Shown here one piece after another: positions 6,379-13,504 of a DNA stretch of 13,504 nucleotides. The notes under the pieces were generated by a model that did no database searches, was not told where the DNA came from, and was given only the letters and a program-made list of their open reading frames with translations. Numbering within the stretch: the stretch's first letter is position 1; each line of letters opens with the position of its first letter. Source of the DNA: Clostridiales bacterium (GTDB lineage Bacteria; Bacillota; Clostridia; Oscillospirales; QAMX01); the NCBI GenBank assembly GCA_003149835.1, contig QAMX01000019.1, positions 1-13,504 of the forward strand. The letters run 5' to 3'. The translations under genes and the position numbers were made by a program.

Positions 6379-6410
6379 AGGCCGCCGGGGAGTGTTCTCC
6401 GGCGGCCTCT
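6379..6410 (+). terminator. GC-rich stem-loop before the ABC genes (possible attenuator terminator)
   Basis: A stem of 12-13 bp (6379-6391 with 6396-6408, one G-U) and a GTGT loop. The bases after it, TCTTCGCG, are only weakly U-rich, so it may be a leaky or regulated terminator. It stands 108 bp before the first ABC gene, and no convincing promoter lies between them. Confidence 0.5.
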
Positions 6411-6515
6411 TCGCGTCTGCGGAGACCCTGCCGTCCATCAGCCGCAAACGACAACCGCTAAAAGTTGCGGGTATGTCTTTGTGACCGGAAAAACGACAAG
6501 GAGAAATAGAATTTT

Positions 6516-8024
6516 ATGAAGATATGGCAATTTTTTGTCCCTCATCTGTGGCGGGGCGCGCTGTTCAGCTTTGTACGCCGTGTAGTCGTGATTCCTGCGG
6601 GACTGCTGACTGCCGAGCTTACGAGTCGGACAGCGGACGCCGCGGTTTCGGGTGATATTGACGGCGTATGGTCAGTGGGTGGACTGCTGCTCTCCGTCGC
6701 TGTCTGTACGCAATTGCTTACCGCTGTTTCTGACACGGCGGCGAACCGTGCGGCGGCGACCGGCCGCAATTCCGTGCAGCAGACATTTTACAGGTTGTTT
6801 CTGGAACGACCGCTGTCTGTACTTGCGCAGGAGAAACGGGGCGACGCGAAGGAAAAATTCAATGACGATTTGAACAGAGTCTGCGACGCCTGTACAGGAT
6901 TGATCCCGGGGATTGCCGCTGCGCTGCTGAGCGCCCTGATCTACATAGCGTATCTGACCGTGCGCGCACCCGTGTTGGCGCTGCTTTACTGCGGGATGGC
7001 GGCGTTACAGATTCTTCCGCCGATTGTAGTCAAGAAATATTTTCAGCGCTACTATGTCGATTCACGGGAGATTGAAGGCCGTCTGACCGATTATATAGTT
7101 TCCGGTTACAAAGGCTTTGCCGACATCCGTCTGTACGACGCCAAAGACCGATGGTTTGCCGGATTGAAACGATTGCATAGTGCGTACATCCGCATTGGAA
7201 ACCGTACCGAGCTTGCAAGCGGCGCAGAAAATGCCGTGGAATCGACAATTTCTACGTTACTGAAATATGGGGCTTACGGTGTGGCGGGCGCTTATGTACT
7301 TAGGCGGGGAGTGTCTGTTTCCGACGCCGTCGCGACCGCCGCACTGGCGGGAACCTTTTTTGCGGCGGTGAACGAGTTGTTTGCAAAAATTCCGGAACTC
7401 GCCGTGACCCGAACGGCATTCGGCCGTCTGAATCCGTGGCTCACGCCGGAAAAGGAACGCTTTTCAAATCGGACGGCGCTCGAGCACGTTTTTTTCGGCA
7501 GAGTCCTGCGTGATGTGACGGTCTGCATTGCGCCTGACACGACGACTGCTGTGACCGGTATAAACGGCGCGGGCAAAACGACGCTGCTCAGGCTGCTGGC
7601 TGGCCTCTTGAAGCCGGATAGCGGGGAGGCGTTTGTTCTGCGGCCGGAACAAATCGCCTATCTGCCGCAGACGGATGCTTTGTTCGGCATTCCCGGGGCA
7701 GATCTGCTTGCAATGGCAGGCGAAAAAGCAGCAGCCATTGCCTGTCGTTTTGGTCTCAGCGAAGCGCAGCTGGCCGTCGATGTGAGAGAATTGTCGGGAG
7801 GGGAACGCAAAAAGGTGTTTCTCGCTGTGGTATTCGCCGCTGCTCCGCGCTTGTTGATTCTGGACGAACCGGCAAATTCCTTGGATACGGCGGGGATTGC
7901 CGTACTGCGCGAGCTGATCGCTGAAAGAACCGGCACGACGCTCTATGTTTCCCACGGCGATGCCTTGGAAGGTTGTGCGCAGTATGAGCTACGAGTGGAA
8001 AACGGGGAGGTGCATACGGCATGA
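6516..8024 (+). CDS. ABC exporter half-transporter, subunit 1 (TMD-NBD fusion)
   Basis: A 502-residue inner-membrane protein: an N-terminal membrane domain with about six hydrophobic segments (roughly 14-35, 50-71, 128-148, 150-171 and a pair in 246-290) fused to an ATPase domain from about 325. ATPase motifs are intact: Walker A GINGAGKT (348-355), Q-loop in YLPQTD, signature LSGGE (426-430), Walker B LLILDEP (446-452) with catalytic Glu451, D-loop SLDT, and switch His480 (VSHGD). It is shorter than typical exporters (570-600 residues). The start codon has AAGGAG 12 nt upstream, a long spacing, so expression may be modest. It overlaps the next gene by four bases, pointing to a heterodimer. 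The substrate (drug, peptide, lipid) cannot be told from the sequence; the leader suggests antibiotic-type regulation. Confidence 0.9.
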   Translation: MKIWQFFVPHLWRGALFSFVRRVVVIPAGLLTAELTSRTADAAVSGDIDGVWSVGGLLLSVAVCTQLLTAVSDTAANRAAATGRNSVQQTFYRLFLERPLSVLAQEKRGDAKEKFNDDLNRVCDACTGLIPGIAAALLSALIYIAYLTVRAPVLALLYCGMAALQILPPIVVKKYFQRYYVDSREIEGRLTDYIVSGYKGFADIRLYDAKDRWFAGLKRLHSAYIRIGNRTELASGAENAVESTISTLLKYGAYGVAGAYVLRRGVSVSDAVATAALAGTFFAAVNELFAKIPELAVTRTAFGRLNPWLTPEKERFSNRTALEHVFFGRVLRDVTVCIAPDTTTAVTGINGAGKTTLLRLLAGLLKPDSGEAFVLRPEQIAYLPQTDALFGIPGADLLAMAGEKAAAIACRFGLSEAQLAVDVRELSGGERKKVFLAVVFAAAPRLLILDEPANSLDTAGIAVLRELIAERTGTTLYVSHGDALEGCAQYELRVENGEVHTA

Positions 8025-9625
8025 AACGACCTGAAAAACGGCTGATTAGCGGCAAAATCCACAGCGATTGCCGCCAAACGATGTGGCAAACGTTGCTGGT
8101 ATGGACATTCGCCGATTTGCTGGCCGCCGCTGCGTCGATTCTGACAGCGGATGCGCTGGGCGGATTGGCGGATGCGGTGTTTGCCTTGGAAACCAAACTG
8201 GCGGCCAAGAGCCTGTCGGCTCTGCTAATTTACATGGCGGTAACCGCAGTCGCCGTCCCCGTAATCAATTATCTGTCTAATGTTTGCATGCTGTCCGGCG
8301 CGCTGCGGCACGACCGGAGGGTTCTGAGCCGATTTTTTGACAAATCTTATGTTGCGGCGATGAAAACGGATGTGGGCGAGGTTACGCAGCGCATGGAAGA
8401 GGATCCGATAGATTATCGTTATTTTTGGCTGGTTATCCGGGTCAGCCTATTGACGTTGCCGTTTACGTTCATGCTGTTGGCTTGGAGGATGACAGGCGTC
8501 AGTCCGTCCTATGCGCTTTGTACTCTGGCGTTGGCGCTCACGAAATTGACCGTACCGCTGTTGGTTCGCAAGCGAGAAGCGCAATTTGACCGGCAGACGC
8601 GCGAATACCGTTCGGCGACCCGCGCACGGGAGGCTGAGTTGACGACCGTGCCTCATACGCTGCGCCTGCTTGGGCTGGCCGAGCGCTGGCGTGCGCTATT
8701 GGATACGGAATTCCGGCGTTACTATGCGATTACACTGCGGAAAAAGACCGTATTTGACGCGGTAGCCGGCGGCGCCAAGGCGCTGACCGATACGGCGGCG
8801 ACACTGCTGATTCTTTTGATCGGCGCGCTGTTTGTCGCCGAAGGGAGCATCGGCACTGGGGACGTTGCCGCCATGCTCGGATATTTCGGAGTGCTCGGAG
8901 AAGCTTTGGAGGGTCTGAGTTATTTGTTCCGAAAGCTGCCGCTGATGCATGGACTGGAAGAGCGGATGGCGGTTTTTTACGAAGAACCGGAGCGGCGCGG
9001 CGGCAAAAAGCCGGGCTGCGGCGCAGAGCTATCCGTCGAAAAAATCACGTTTGGCTACGACGAAAAAATTCTGTTGCAAGATCTGTCGTTTCAACTGTGG
9101 CAGGGAGAGAAGCTTGCCGTTGCGGGCGCAAACGGAACCGGAAAGTCGACATTGATCCGACTGCTCACCGGTCTCTGCACACCTGCCGGAGGACGGATTC
9201 GGATGAACGGCTGCGACGTGACGGAGGCGGACCTATCGCTCTGGCGGCGAAACCTTGCCGTAGCGATGCAGGAACCGTGGCTCTGCGACGGCACAGTGGC
9301 GGACAACGTAAGGCTGGGTAGGGAGGATATGACGGAAGCAGAGCTTTCGCAGATTCTGTATGCCGCCGGCTTAGCGGAAATCGCGGACAAAAGAGTTACG
9401 GACGGTGAAATTCCGTTGTCCGGCGGGGAGAAACAGCGAATCAGTCTGGCAAGGGCATTGTCTCGTCGCGCGCCTCTGACGATTCTCGATGAGCCGTCGA
9501 ATCATCTCGACGCGGCGGGCAGGGAATGGCTGATCGGGTGGATCAAGAGCTATCACGGTACGCTGATCTGTGTTTCACATGACGCGGCTCTGAGCGAGCT
9601 GGATGATAAGATCATCTGTTTATAG
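8021..9625 (+). CDS. ABC exporter half-transporter, subunit 2 (TMD-NBD fusion)
   Basis: A 534-residue partner of the preceding gene, starting in an ATGA overlap with its stop. Membrane segments occupy about residues 25-300, and the ATPase domain starts near 335 (LSVEKITFGYDEK). Walker A is GANGTGKS (369-376), Q-loop in VAMQEPWL, signature LSGGE (466-470) in LSGGEKQRISLARAL, Walker B LTILDEP (486-492) with Glu491, then SNHLD and switch His520 (VSHDA). Both subunits keep the catalytic Glu and a canonical signature, so neither ATP site looks degenerate, unlike in heterodimers such as BmrCD or TM287/288. A 13-bp terminator follows 124 bp downstream. Family call is firm; transported substrate unknown. 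Confidence 0.92.
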   Translation: MKRPEKRLISGKIHSDCRQTMWQTLLVWTFADLLAAAASILTADALGGLADAVFALETKLAAKSLSALLIYMAVTAVAVPVINYLSNVCMLSGALRHDRRVLSRFFDKSYVAAMKTDVGEVTQRMEEDPIDYRYFWLVIRVSLLTLPFTFMLLAWRMTGVSPSYALCTLALALTKLTVPLLVRKREAQFDRQTREYRSATRAREAELTTVPHTLRLLGLAERWRALLDTEFRRYYAITLRKKTVFDAVAGGAKALTDTAATLLILLIGALFVAEGSIGTGDVAAMLGYFGVLGEALEGLSYLFRKLPLMHGLEERMAVFYEEPERRGGKKPGCGAELSVEKITFGYDEKILLQDLSFQLWQGEKLAVAGANGTGKSTLIRLLTGLCTPAGGRIRMNGCDVTEADLSLWRRNLAVAMQEPWLCDGTVADNVRLGREDMTEAELSQILYAAGLAEIADKRVTDGEIPLSGGEKQRISLARALSRRAPLTILDEPSNHLDAAGREWLIGWIKSYHGTLICVSHDAALSELDDKIICL

Positions 9626-9748
9626 CGATAGCCGAGAGCTATAATATCCGCAAAATGGGCTGTTGGGGGCTGTTCAATTTTACAGAAATTTTTCTTGCCA
9701 TCGGTATCCGGTTGAACCTTGGGAAAGCGTTTTGACCCGAACTCATCA

Positions 9749-9784
9749 AGAGAGGTTTTGATATCTTCAAAACCTCTCTTTTCC
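9749..9784 (+). terminator. Intrinsic terminator after the ABC transporter genes
   Basis: Bases 9749-9761 pair perfectly with 9767-9779 (13 bp) around a 5-nt loop, followed by TTT and then CC. It lies 124 bp after the stop of the second ABC subunit. Confidence 0.8.
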
Positions 9785-10030
9785 GTAAAGCGTAGCTACG
9801 CCCGGAAAAAAAGATTCGAGTGAAGCGAGAAAACTGCTGACAACGCATCACGCAAGCGAAAGCAAATTCAAAGAGTCTGCATACCACGGCCGAAAGCTAA
9901 GATTGATTCACTGGTGGCAATAGGTCGGCGGGCAGAGGAGACAGCGTGGTTTTTCCCGGGGAGACGCATGCTTACCCAACGAGAGCGAGGCTAACGCGCG
10001 GCAGAGGGCCGATCAAACCGTTCAAATAAA
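9785..10030. other. Gene-free stretch with no recognised element
   Basis: Between the ABC terminator and the permease terminator I see no supported gene, tRNA or insertion-sequence end. A 12-bp palindrome, GCGTAGCTACGC, lies at about 9789-9800. A minus-strand frame of 82 codons (9887-9639) crosses the terminator and has no ribosome binding site or family marks. The stretch could be the decayed remnant of an inserted element, but this is not demonstrable from the sequence alone. Confidence 0.4.
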
Positions 10031-10032
10031 AT

Positions 10033-10067
10033 CAGAGGCCGCCTGTTTTTGAAACAGGCGGCCTCTG
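10033..10067 (-). terminator. Intrinsic terminator of the uracil permease gene
   Basis: A perfect 16-bp stem (10033-10048 with 10052-10067) and a 3-nt loop. On the minus strand it is followed by a U-rich run (TGATTTTATTTG). It stands 17 bp past the permease stop. Confidence 0.88.
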
Positions 10068-10084
10068 TCTGTATACGAAACGAG

Positions 10085-11527
10085 TTAAATGTTGAAAGTG
10101 GTCGATTCGGGAAGCTCGTCGTCCTTCTTGAATTTGTAGTCGTTGCCGGGCAGGATCGCGTTGAGGAGAATACCGAGAATGGAGGCGACGGCGAGGGCGG
10201 ACAGCGAAATGGTCACGCTGCCGATGGCGAAGGAAACCGTTCCCAAACCGAGCGCGGAGACGAGGATGATCGCGGCGATAATCAGGTTGCGGCTCTTTGT
10301 AAAATCGACTTTGTTTTCTACGACGTTGCGCACGCCGATGGCGGAGATCATGCCGTAGAGGACAAAAGAGATTCCGCCGATGATCGCCGTGGGGATCAGG
10401 CTGACGAGCGCGGCGAACTTCGGGGAGAAGGAGAGAATCACGGCGATGATCGCCGCGAGGCGAATGACACGGGGGTCATAGACGCGTGAAAGCGCGAGCA
10501 CGCCGGTGTTTTCACCGTAGGTCGTATTTGCGGGAGCGCCGACAAGCGCGGCGATCGAGGTCGCGATGCCGTCGCCGATCAGCGTTCTGTGCAGGCCGGG
10601 ATCTTTGATGAAGTTTTTGCCGACGGTAGAGCTGATGGCGGAGATATCGCCGATATGCTCCATCATGGTGGCGAGAGAGAGCGGCATGATGGCGACGATG
10701 GAACTGATAATCAGAGAGGTATTGCTCCAATCTATGCCGAAAACGGTTTGAGAAGTTTTAATGGGGAAACCGATCCAGGCCGCGGCTTTCAGGTTGTCGA
10801 GCGCTGCGACAGAGAAGAGTTTCAGGTTTACGTTGCCGCCGAGGGCGATGTACTTCGAGCCGTCTTCCAGCGTGATCGTTTCGCCGAAGCAGAGCGCGAG
10901 GATCGCGGCGATTGCGCAGGAGCCAAGCACGCCGAGCAGGATGGGGATGATCTTCGACATGCCCTTGCCCCAGATGTTAAAGATAATGACGATGGCAAGC
11001 GCGATCACGGCCAGCAGCCAGTTGTTGCCGCAGTTATTCACGGCGCTGCCGGCGAGACCGAGACCGATTGAAATGATGATCGGACCCGTGACGACCGGCG
11101 GGAAGAAGCGCATGACCTTGTTGATTCCGTACAGCCTGAAAAGACCGGCAAGAATCAGGTAAACCAGTCCGGCGCAGGCGACGCCGAGACAGGCGTAAGG
11201 GAGAAGCTGTGCGTTGGACATGAAAGAGCCGTCTTCCAGCGTTTTACCCGCCAACGGAGCCACGGCGGCGTAACCGCCGAGAAAGGCGAACGACGAGCCT
11301 AAAAACGCAGGCACCTTGCCTTTGGTAACGAGGTGGAAAAACAGGGTGCCGAGGCCGGCCATCATCAGCGTCGTCGCAATGCTGAGCCCTGTCAGCATCG
11401 GAACAAGGACGGTTGCGCCGAACATTGCAAAGGTGTGCTGGAAACCCAGGAGCAGCATTCTCGGCACGCCGAGCGTCCGCGCGTCATAGACGGGGCCGTC
11501 GGTGACGGGGTTTGGGTTGTGAGCCAT
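10085..11527 (-). CDS. uraA: NCS2 uracil/xanthine permease (UraA type)
   Basis: A 480-residue inner-membrane symporter of the NCS2 (nucleobase/ascorbate) family, UraA-type, with about 14 membrane segments in a 7+7 fold. Marks: HTFAMFGATVLVP (31-43), FLGSSFAFLGG (75-85), MMEHIGD (288-294) with Glu290 and His291 at the position of E. coli UraA Glu241, and NTTYGENTGVLALSRVYDP (334-352) with Glu339 at UraA Glu290; these glutamates bind the uracil ring. Uracil uptake is the best guess, but xanthine/uric acid relatives are close. The frame extends three codons upstream to a TTG; I start at ATG 11527, because AGGAT is 10 nt from it and only about 2 nt from the TTG. It follows the purine permease by 103 bp on the same strand and ends in a strong terminator. 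Confidence 0.9.
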   Translation of the reverse strand: MAHNPNPVTDGPVYDARTLGVPRMLLLGFQHTFAMFGATVLVPMLTGLSIATTLMMAGLGTLFFHLVTKGKVPAFLGSSFAFLGGYAAVAPLAGKTLEDGSFMSNAQLLPYACLGVACAGLVYLILAGLFRLYGINKVMRFFPPVVTGPIIISIGLGLAGSAVNNCGNNWLLAVIALAIVIIFNIWGKGMSKIIPILLGVLGSCAIAAILALCFGETITLEDGSKYIALGGNVNLKLFSVAALDNLKAAAWIGFPIKTSQTVFGIDWSNTSLIISSIVAIMPLSLATMMEHIGDISAISSTVGKNFIKDPGLHRTLIGDGIATSIAALVGAPANTTYGENTGVLALSRVYDPRVIRLAAIIAVILSFSPKFAALVSLIPTAIIGGISFVLYGMISAIGVRNVVENKVDFTKSRNLIIAAIILVSALGLGTVSFAIGSVTISLSALAVASILGILLNAILPGNDYKFKKDDELPESTTFNI

Positions 11528-11567
11528 TGGTATCAAATCCTCTCGTGAAATTTTTGCCGATTCCTTA

Positions 11568-11599
11568 CATAAGGCGCGCCTTTTCGGGCGCGCCTTATG
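11568..11599. repeat. 13-bp perfect hairpin between the two permease genes
   Basis: Bases 11568-11580 pair perfectly with 11587-11599 around a 6-nt loop (TTTTCG on +). Each arm contains the palindrome GGCGCGCC. It lies 31 bp after the purine permease stop and 40 bp before the uracil permease start. No U-tract follows on the minus strand, so it may be a weak terminator or an intercistronic processing or stabilising hairpin rather than a full stop. Confidence 0.6.
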
Positions 11600-11630
11600 C
11601 GGAAAGCGGAAATGTTCAATTAAGATTGGT

Positions 11631-12968
11631 TTACAGATAAGTCAGAACGTATAGGACGATAAAGAGCACGGAAATAATGTAAACCAGAATCGGAACCTCT
11701 TTGGCTTTACCGCGGCAGAGTTTTAAGATGGAATAGGTGATGAAACCGAAACCAATACCGTCGGAAATGCTGTAAGCAAACGGCATCATGGCGATCGTCA
11801 GGAAAGCCGGAATCGCCTCTTCGAGATTCGACCAGTTGATTTTGGTAGCACCCGCCAGCATGTATACGCCGACAATGATCAACGCAGGGGCAGTGGCGGC
11901 TGTCGGGATGATTCCGGCCACCGGGGCGACGAAACAGGCGAGAAGGAACAAAATACCCACGACGACAGAGTGGAGACCGGTGCGGGCGCCTTCGGAAATA
12001 CCCGTCGAGGATTCAACGTAGGTGGTAACCGTAGAAGTACCGAGCGCGGCGCCTGTACAGGTGGCGATAGCGTCTGCGATCATCGCGCGGTCACCGCCGG
12101 GGAGGTTGCCTTTTTCGTCAAGCATGCCGGCGTTGGCGGCCGTGCCGATCAAAGTGCCGGCTGTGTCAAAGCAGTCGACGACGAAGAAACTGACGACAGC
12201 GGTAATCAAAGCCAACAAGCCGCCCTCGACGGCCATCAGACCGTGAAAATCAAATTTGAAGAAAGTTTCGCCGAGAGTGGCAAGGCTGATGGATTCCCAT
12301 GCAAAAGTCGTCTGTCCCATCGGAATACCGATCAGAGTCGTAATGATGATGCCGATGAAAATCGCGCCTTTTACTTTCCAGACAAGGAGCAGAGCGGTAA
12401 TAATCAGACCGATGAGGGCGAGAAGCGGCGTACCCGAAAGAATGTTGCCCATATCGGCATAATCCTTACCGACGACAACGCCGTCAACAACGGTATCTCC
12501 GAACAGCTTGATGATGTCGGCGTTCAGAAGGCCGATGAAAGCGATAAAAAGACCGATACCGGCGGAGATGGCATTTTTCAGGAACGCCGGAACGGATGCG
12601 ATCAGCTTGGAACGCAGCGGGCTGAGCGTGAGAATGAGGAACAGAATACCCGAAATCAGGACGATGGTCAGACCCTGTTTCCACGTATATCCCATGCTGA
12701 AACAGATCGTATACGTAAAGAACGCGTTGAGCCCCATGCCGGGCGCCTGTGCAAAGGGGACGTTAGCGAGGAAAGCGGTGAGGAAACAGCCGATGGCAGA
12801 GGAAACACAGGTTGCGAGCAAAACTGCGTGATAGTTCATGCCTGTCTGAGAGAGGTACTCTGGGTTGACGAAAATGATATACGCCATCGCAAAAAAGGTA
12901 ACAATACCACCGATGATCTCAGTTCTTACGGTGGAGCCTCTTTGCCTGATCTTGAATAGTTTTTCCAC
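11631..12968 (-). CDS. AzgA/PbuG-type purine (adenine/guanine/hypoxanthine) permease
   Basis: A 445-residue inner-membrane proton symporter of the AzgA-like branch of nucleobase transporters. Marks: GGIVTFFAMAYIIFVNP (20-36), PFAQAPGMGLNAFFTYT (71-87), VVDCFDTAGTLIGTA followed by GDRAMIADAIAT, and TTYVESSTGISEGARTGL, all hallmarks of AzgA/PbuG/PbuO. About 12-14 hydrophobic segments run to the C-terminus. It should take up purine bases; which one is not evident. The frame reads back to 13004 through a TTG, but a perfect AGGAGG six nt before GTG 12968 (GTG GAA AAA CTA) sets the start and gives the usual N-terminus MEKLFKIRQRG. The leader is only about 35 nt, too short for a purine riboswitch, and no PurR-type box is recognised. 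Confidence 0.92.
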   Translation of the reverse strand: MEKLFKIRQRGSTVRTEIIGGIVTFFAMAYIIFVNPEYLSQTGMNYHAVLLATCVSSAIGCFLTAFLANVPFAQAPGMGLNAFFTYTICFSMGYTWKQGLTIVLISGILFLILTLSPLRSKLIASVPAFLKNAISAGIGLFIAFIGLLNADIIKLFGDTVVDGVVVGKDYADMGNILSGTPLLALIGLIITALLLVWKVKGAIFIGIIITTLIGIPMGQTTFAWESISLATLGETFFKFDFHGLMAVEGGLLALITAVVSFFVVDCFDTAGTLIGTAANAGMLDEKGNLPGGDRAMIADAIATCTGAALGTSTVTTYVESSTGISEGARTGLHSVVVGILFLLACFVAPVAGIIPTAATAPALIIVGVYMLAGATKINWSNLEEAIPAFLTIAMMPFAYSISDGIGFGFITYSILKLCRGKAKEVPILVYIISVLFIVLYVLTYL

Positions 12969-13008
12969 AAAAATCCTCCTAAACGTTTTTTCTGCAAGAC
13001 ACAATATA

Positions 13009-13037
13009 ATTATACAAAAAATACCACTTCAATGCAA
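13009..13037 (-). promoter_or_regulatory. Probable promoter of the purine permease
   Basis: On the minus strand, TTGCAT (13037-13032, three of six) is followed after 17 nt by a perfect TATAAT (13014-13009), about 40 bp before the GTG start. A second TTGCAT lies about 18 bp further upstream; whether it is an operator repeat is unknown. Confidence 0.6.
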
Positions 13038-13137
13038 TGGACAGATAAAATGCAAGTCAACGATAAAAGCGGTCAAAATGCGTCGTTTTTTGTAAAAAGT
13101 TCACATGTAACCAGTTTGTAAACGGAGAACGGCGCCG

Positions 13138-13473
13138 TTACAGCAGGATAATCGTGATCCCGTTGTTGTATTTTTCAAGGTCTCGATCCTTGGCCGCCTC
13201 GGGGCAGCGGGCGAGCAGCGCGCGCGTACCGGCGTCGAAAATGGAGAATTCCTCGCCTCTGACATAGCCGGAGATCAATCCCTTCCGTTTACAGGCGTCG
13301 AGATAACGGCGCAGCTCGACGCGAAGCGCGCCTCCTTTTCCGGTGGAGCCGTAACCGTGGATGATTTTAAACGCCTTGGTGCGCGCGGCGCGCTGGGCGT
13401 GGAGGATCGCGGTCAGACGGCGTATCGCGGCATCGGTATGGGGCATTCCCGCTTCCAGATTGATTTCATGCAT
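13138..13473 (-). CDS. Small stand-alone Smr-domain protein
   Basis: A 111-residue protein consisting of little more than one Smr domain, the nuclease-related fold found at the C-terminus of MutS2. FKIIHGYGSTGKGGALR (35-51) matches the Smr core 'HGxGxGxLR', with His39. The usual upstream LDLHG motif is replaced by NLEAGMP (5-11) before the helix DAAIRRLTAIL, so one of the two expected active-site motifs is missing. Stand-alone Smr proteins are common in Bacillota; their role in nucleic-acid cleavage or RNA quality control is established for only a few. ATG 13473 is chosen for GGGAG nine nt upstream. Its promoter is outside the window. A 12-bp palindrome (13128-13139) overlaps its stop, but no proper terminator follows. 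Confidence 0.78.
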   Translation of the reverse strand: MHEINLEAGMPHTDAAIRRLTAILHAQRAARTKAFKIIHGYGSTGKGGALRVELRRYLDACKRKGLISGYVRGEEFSIFDAGTRALLARCPEAAKDRDLEKYNNGITIILL

Positions 13474-13504
13474 AGTATAGAACTCCCGCTCATTTGCCGG
13501 TTGG

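Noticed and set aside
9639..9887. An 82-codon minus-strand frame
   Set aside because: It runs through the terminator of the ABC unit, has no ribosome binding site, and its translation shows no recognisable domain.
12969..13137. Possible purine riboswitch before the AzgA-type permease
   Set aside because: The likely promoter leaves only about 35 nt of leader, and no purine-aptamer motifs are visible.
13088..13139. Terminator after the Smr gene
   Set aside because: The palindrome at 13128-13139 has no proper loop, and the later T-run on the minus strand is not preceded by a stable stem.

Overview
The window looks like chromosomal DNA of a GC-rich member of the Bacillota, most likely a Clostridia/Oscillospiraceae-type gut anaerobe. 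The grounds are AGGAGG-type ribosome binding sites, consensus sigma-A promoters (TTGACA-17-TATAAT), GTG starts, intrinsic terminators and the gene families present. This assignment is inference; there is no rRNA or marker gene here. Ten protein genes are well supported, plus one 14-residue leader peptide. There are no tRNAs, rRNAs, CRISPR arrays or recognisable insertion sequences.

Layout. 1-412 (+): a VOC/PhnB-like protein. It converges, across an 18-bp perfect hairpin, on a leftward group at 3563-569 (-): serC and serA, the first two dedicated steps of serine synthesis from 3-phosphoglycerate, followed 89 bp later by a cytosolic DUF1080 (3-keto-disaccharide hydrolase family) protein. serC has a perfect-consensus promoter at 3693-3721. 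Running divergently from it, an extended -10 promoter at 3773-3801 starts a rightward unit. This begins with about 270 nt of structured, apparently non-coding leader and ends in an intrinsic terminator only 10 nt before the first of two translationally overlapping M42 aminopeptidase genes (4090-5124 and 5121-6140).

After the peptidases, another promoter (6165-6193) drives a second leader: a 14-codon reading frame with its own Shine-Dalgarno site, several hairpins and a strong GC-rich stem-loop. It lies in front of two ABC exporter half-transporter genes (6516-8024 and 8021-9625, ATGA overlap) that probably form a heterodimer. The arrangement resembles the bmrB-bmrCD attenuator of Bacillus subtilis. 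A 13-bp terminator closes this unit, followed by about 300 bp with no recognisable gene.

The right side is leftward: an AzgA/PbuG-type purine permease (12968-11631), a UraA-type uracil/xanthine permease (11527-10085) with a 16-bp terminator, and, at the right edge, a small stand-alone Smr-domain protein (13473-13138).

The two observations most worth attention are the two long structured leaders. In the one before the M42 peptidases, a 12-bp stem pairs the two ends of the leader and uses the same bases as the 5' arm of the terminator, and a second copy of the 5' pairing sequence could make the competing pairing. I could not match it to a known riboswitch class, so it is a candidate new cis-regulatory RNA.
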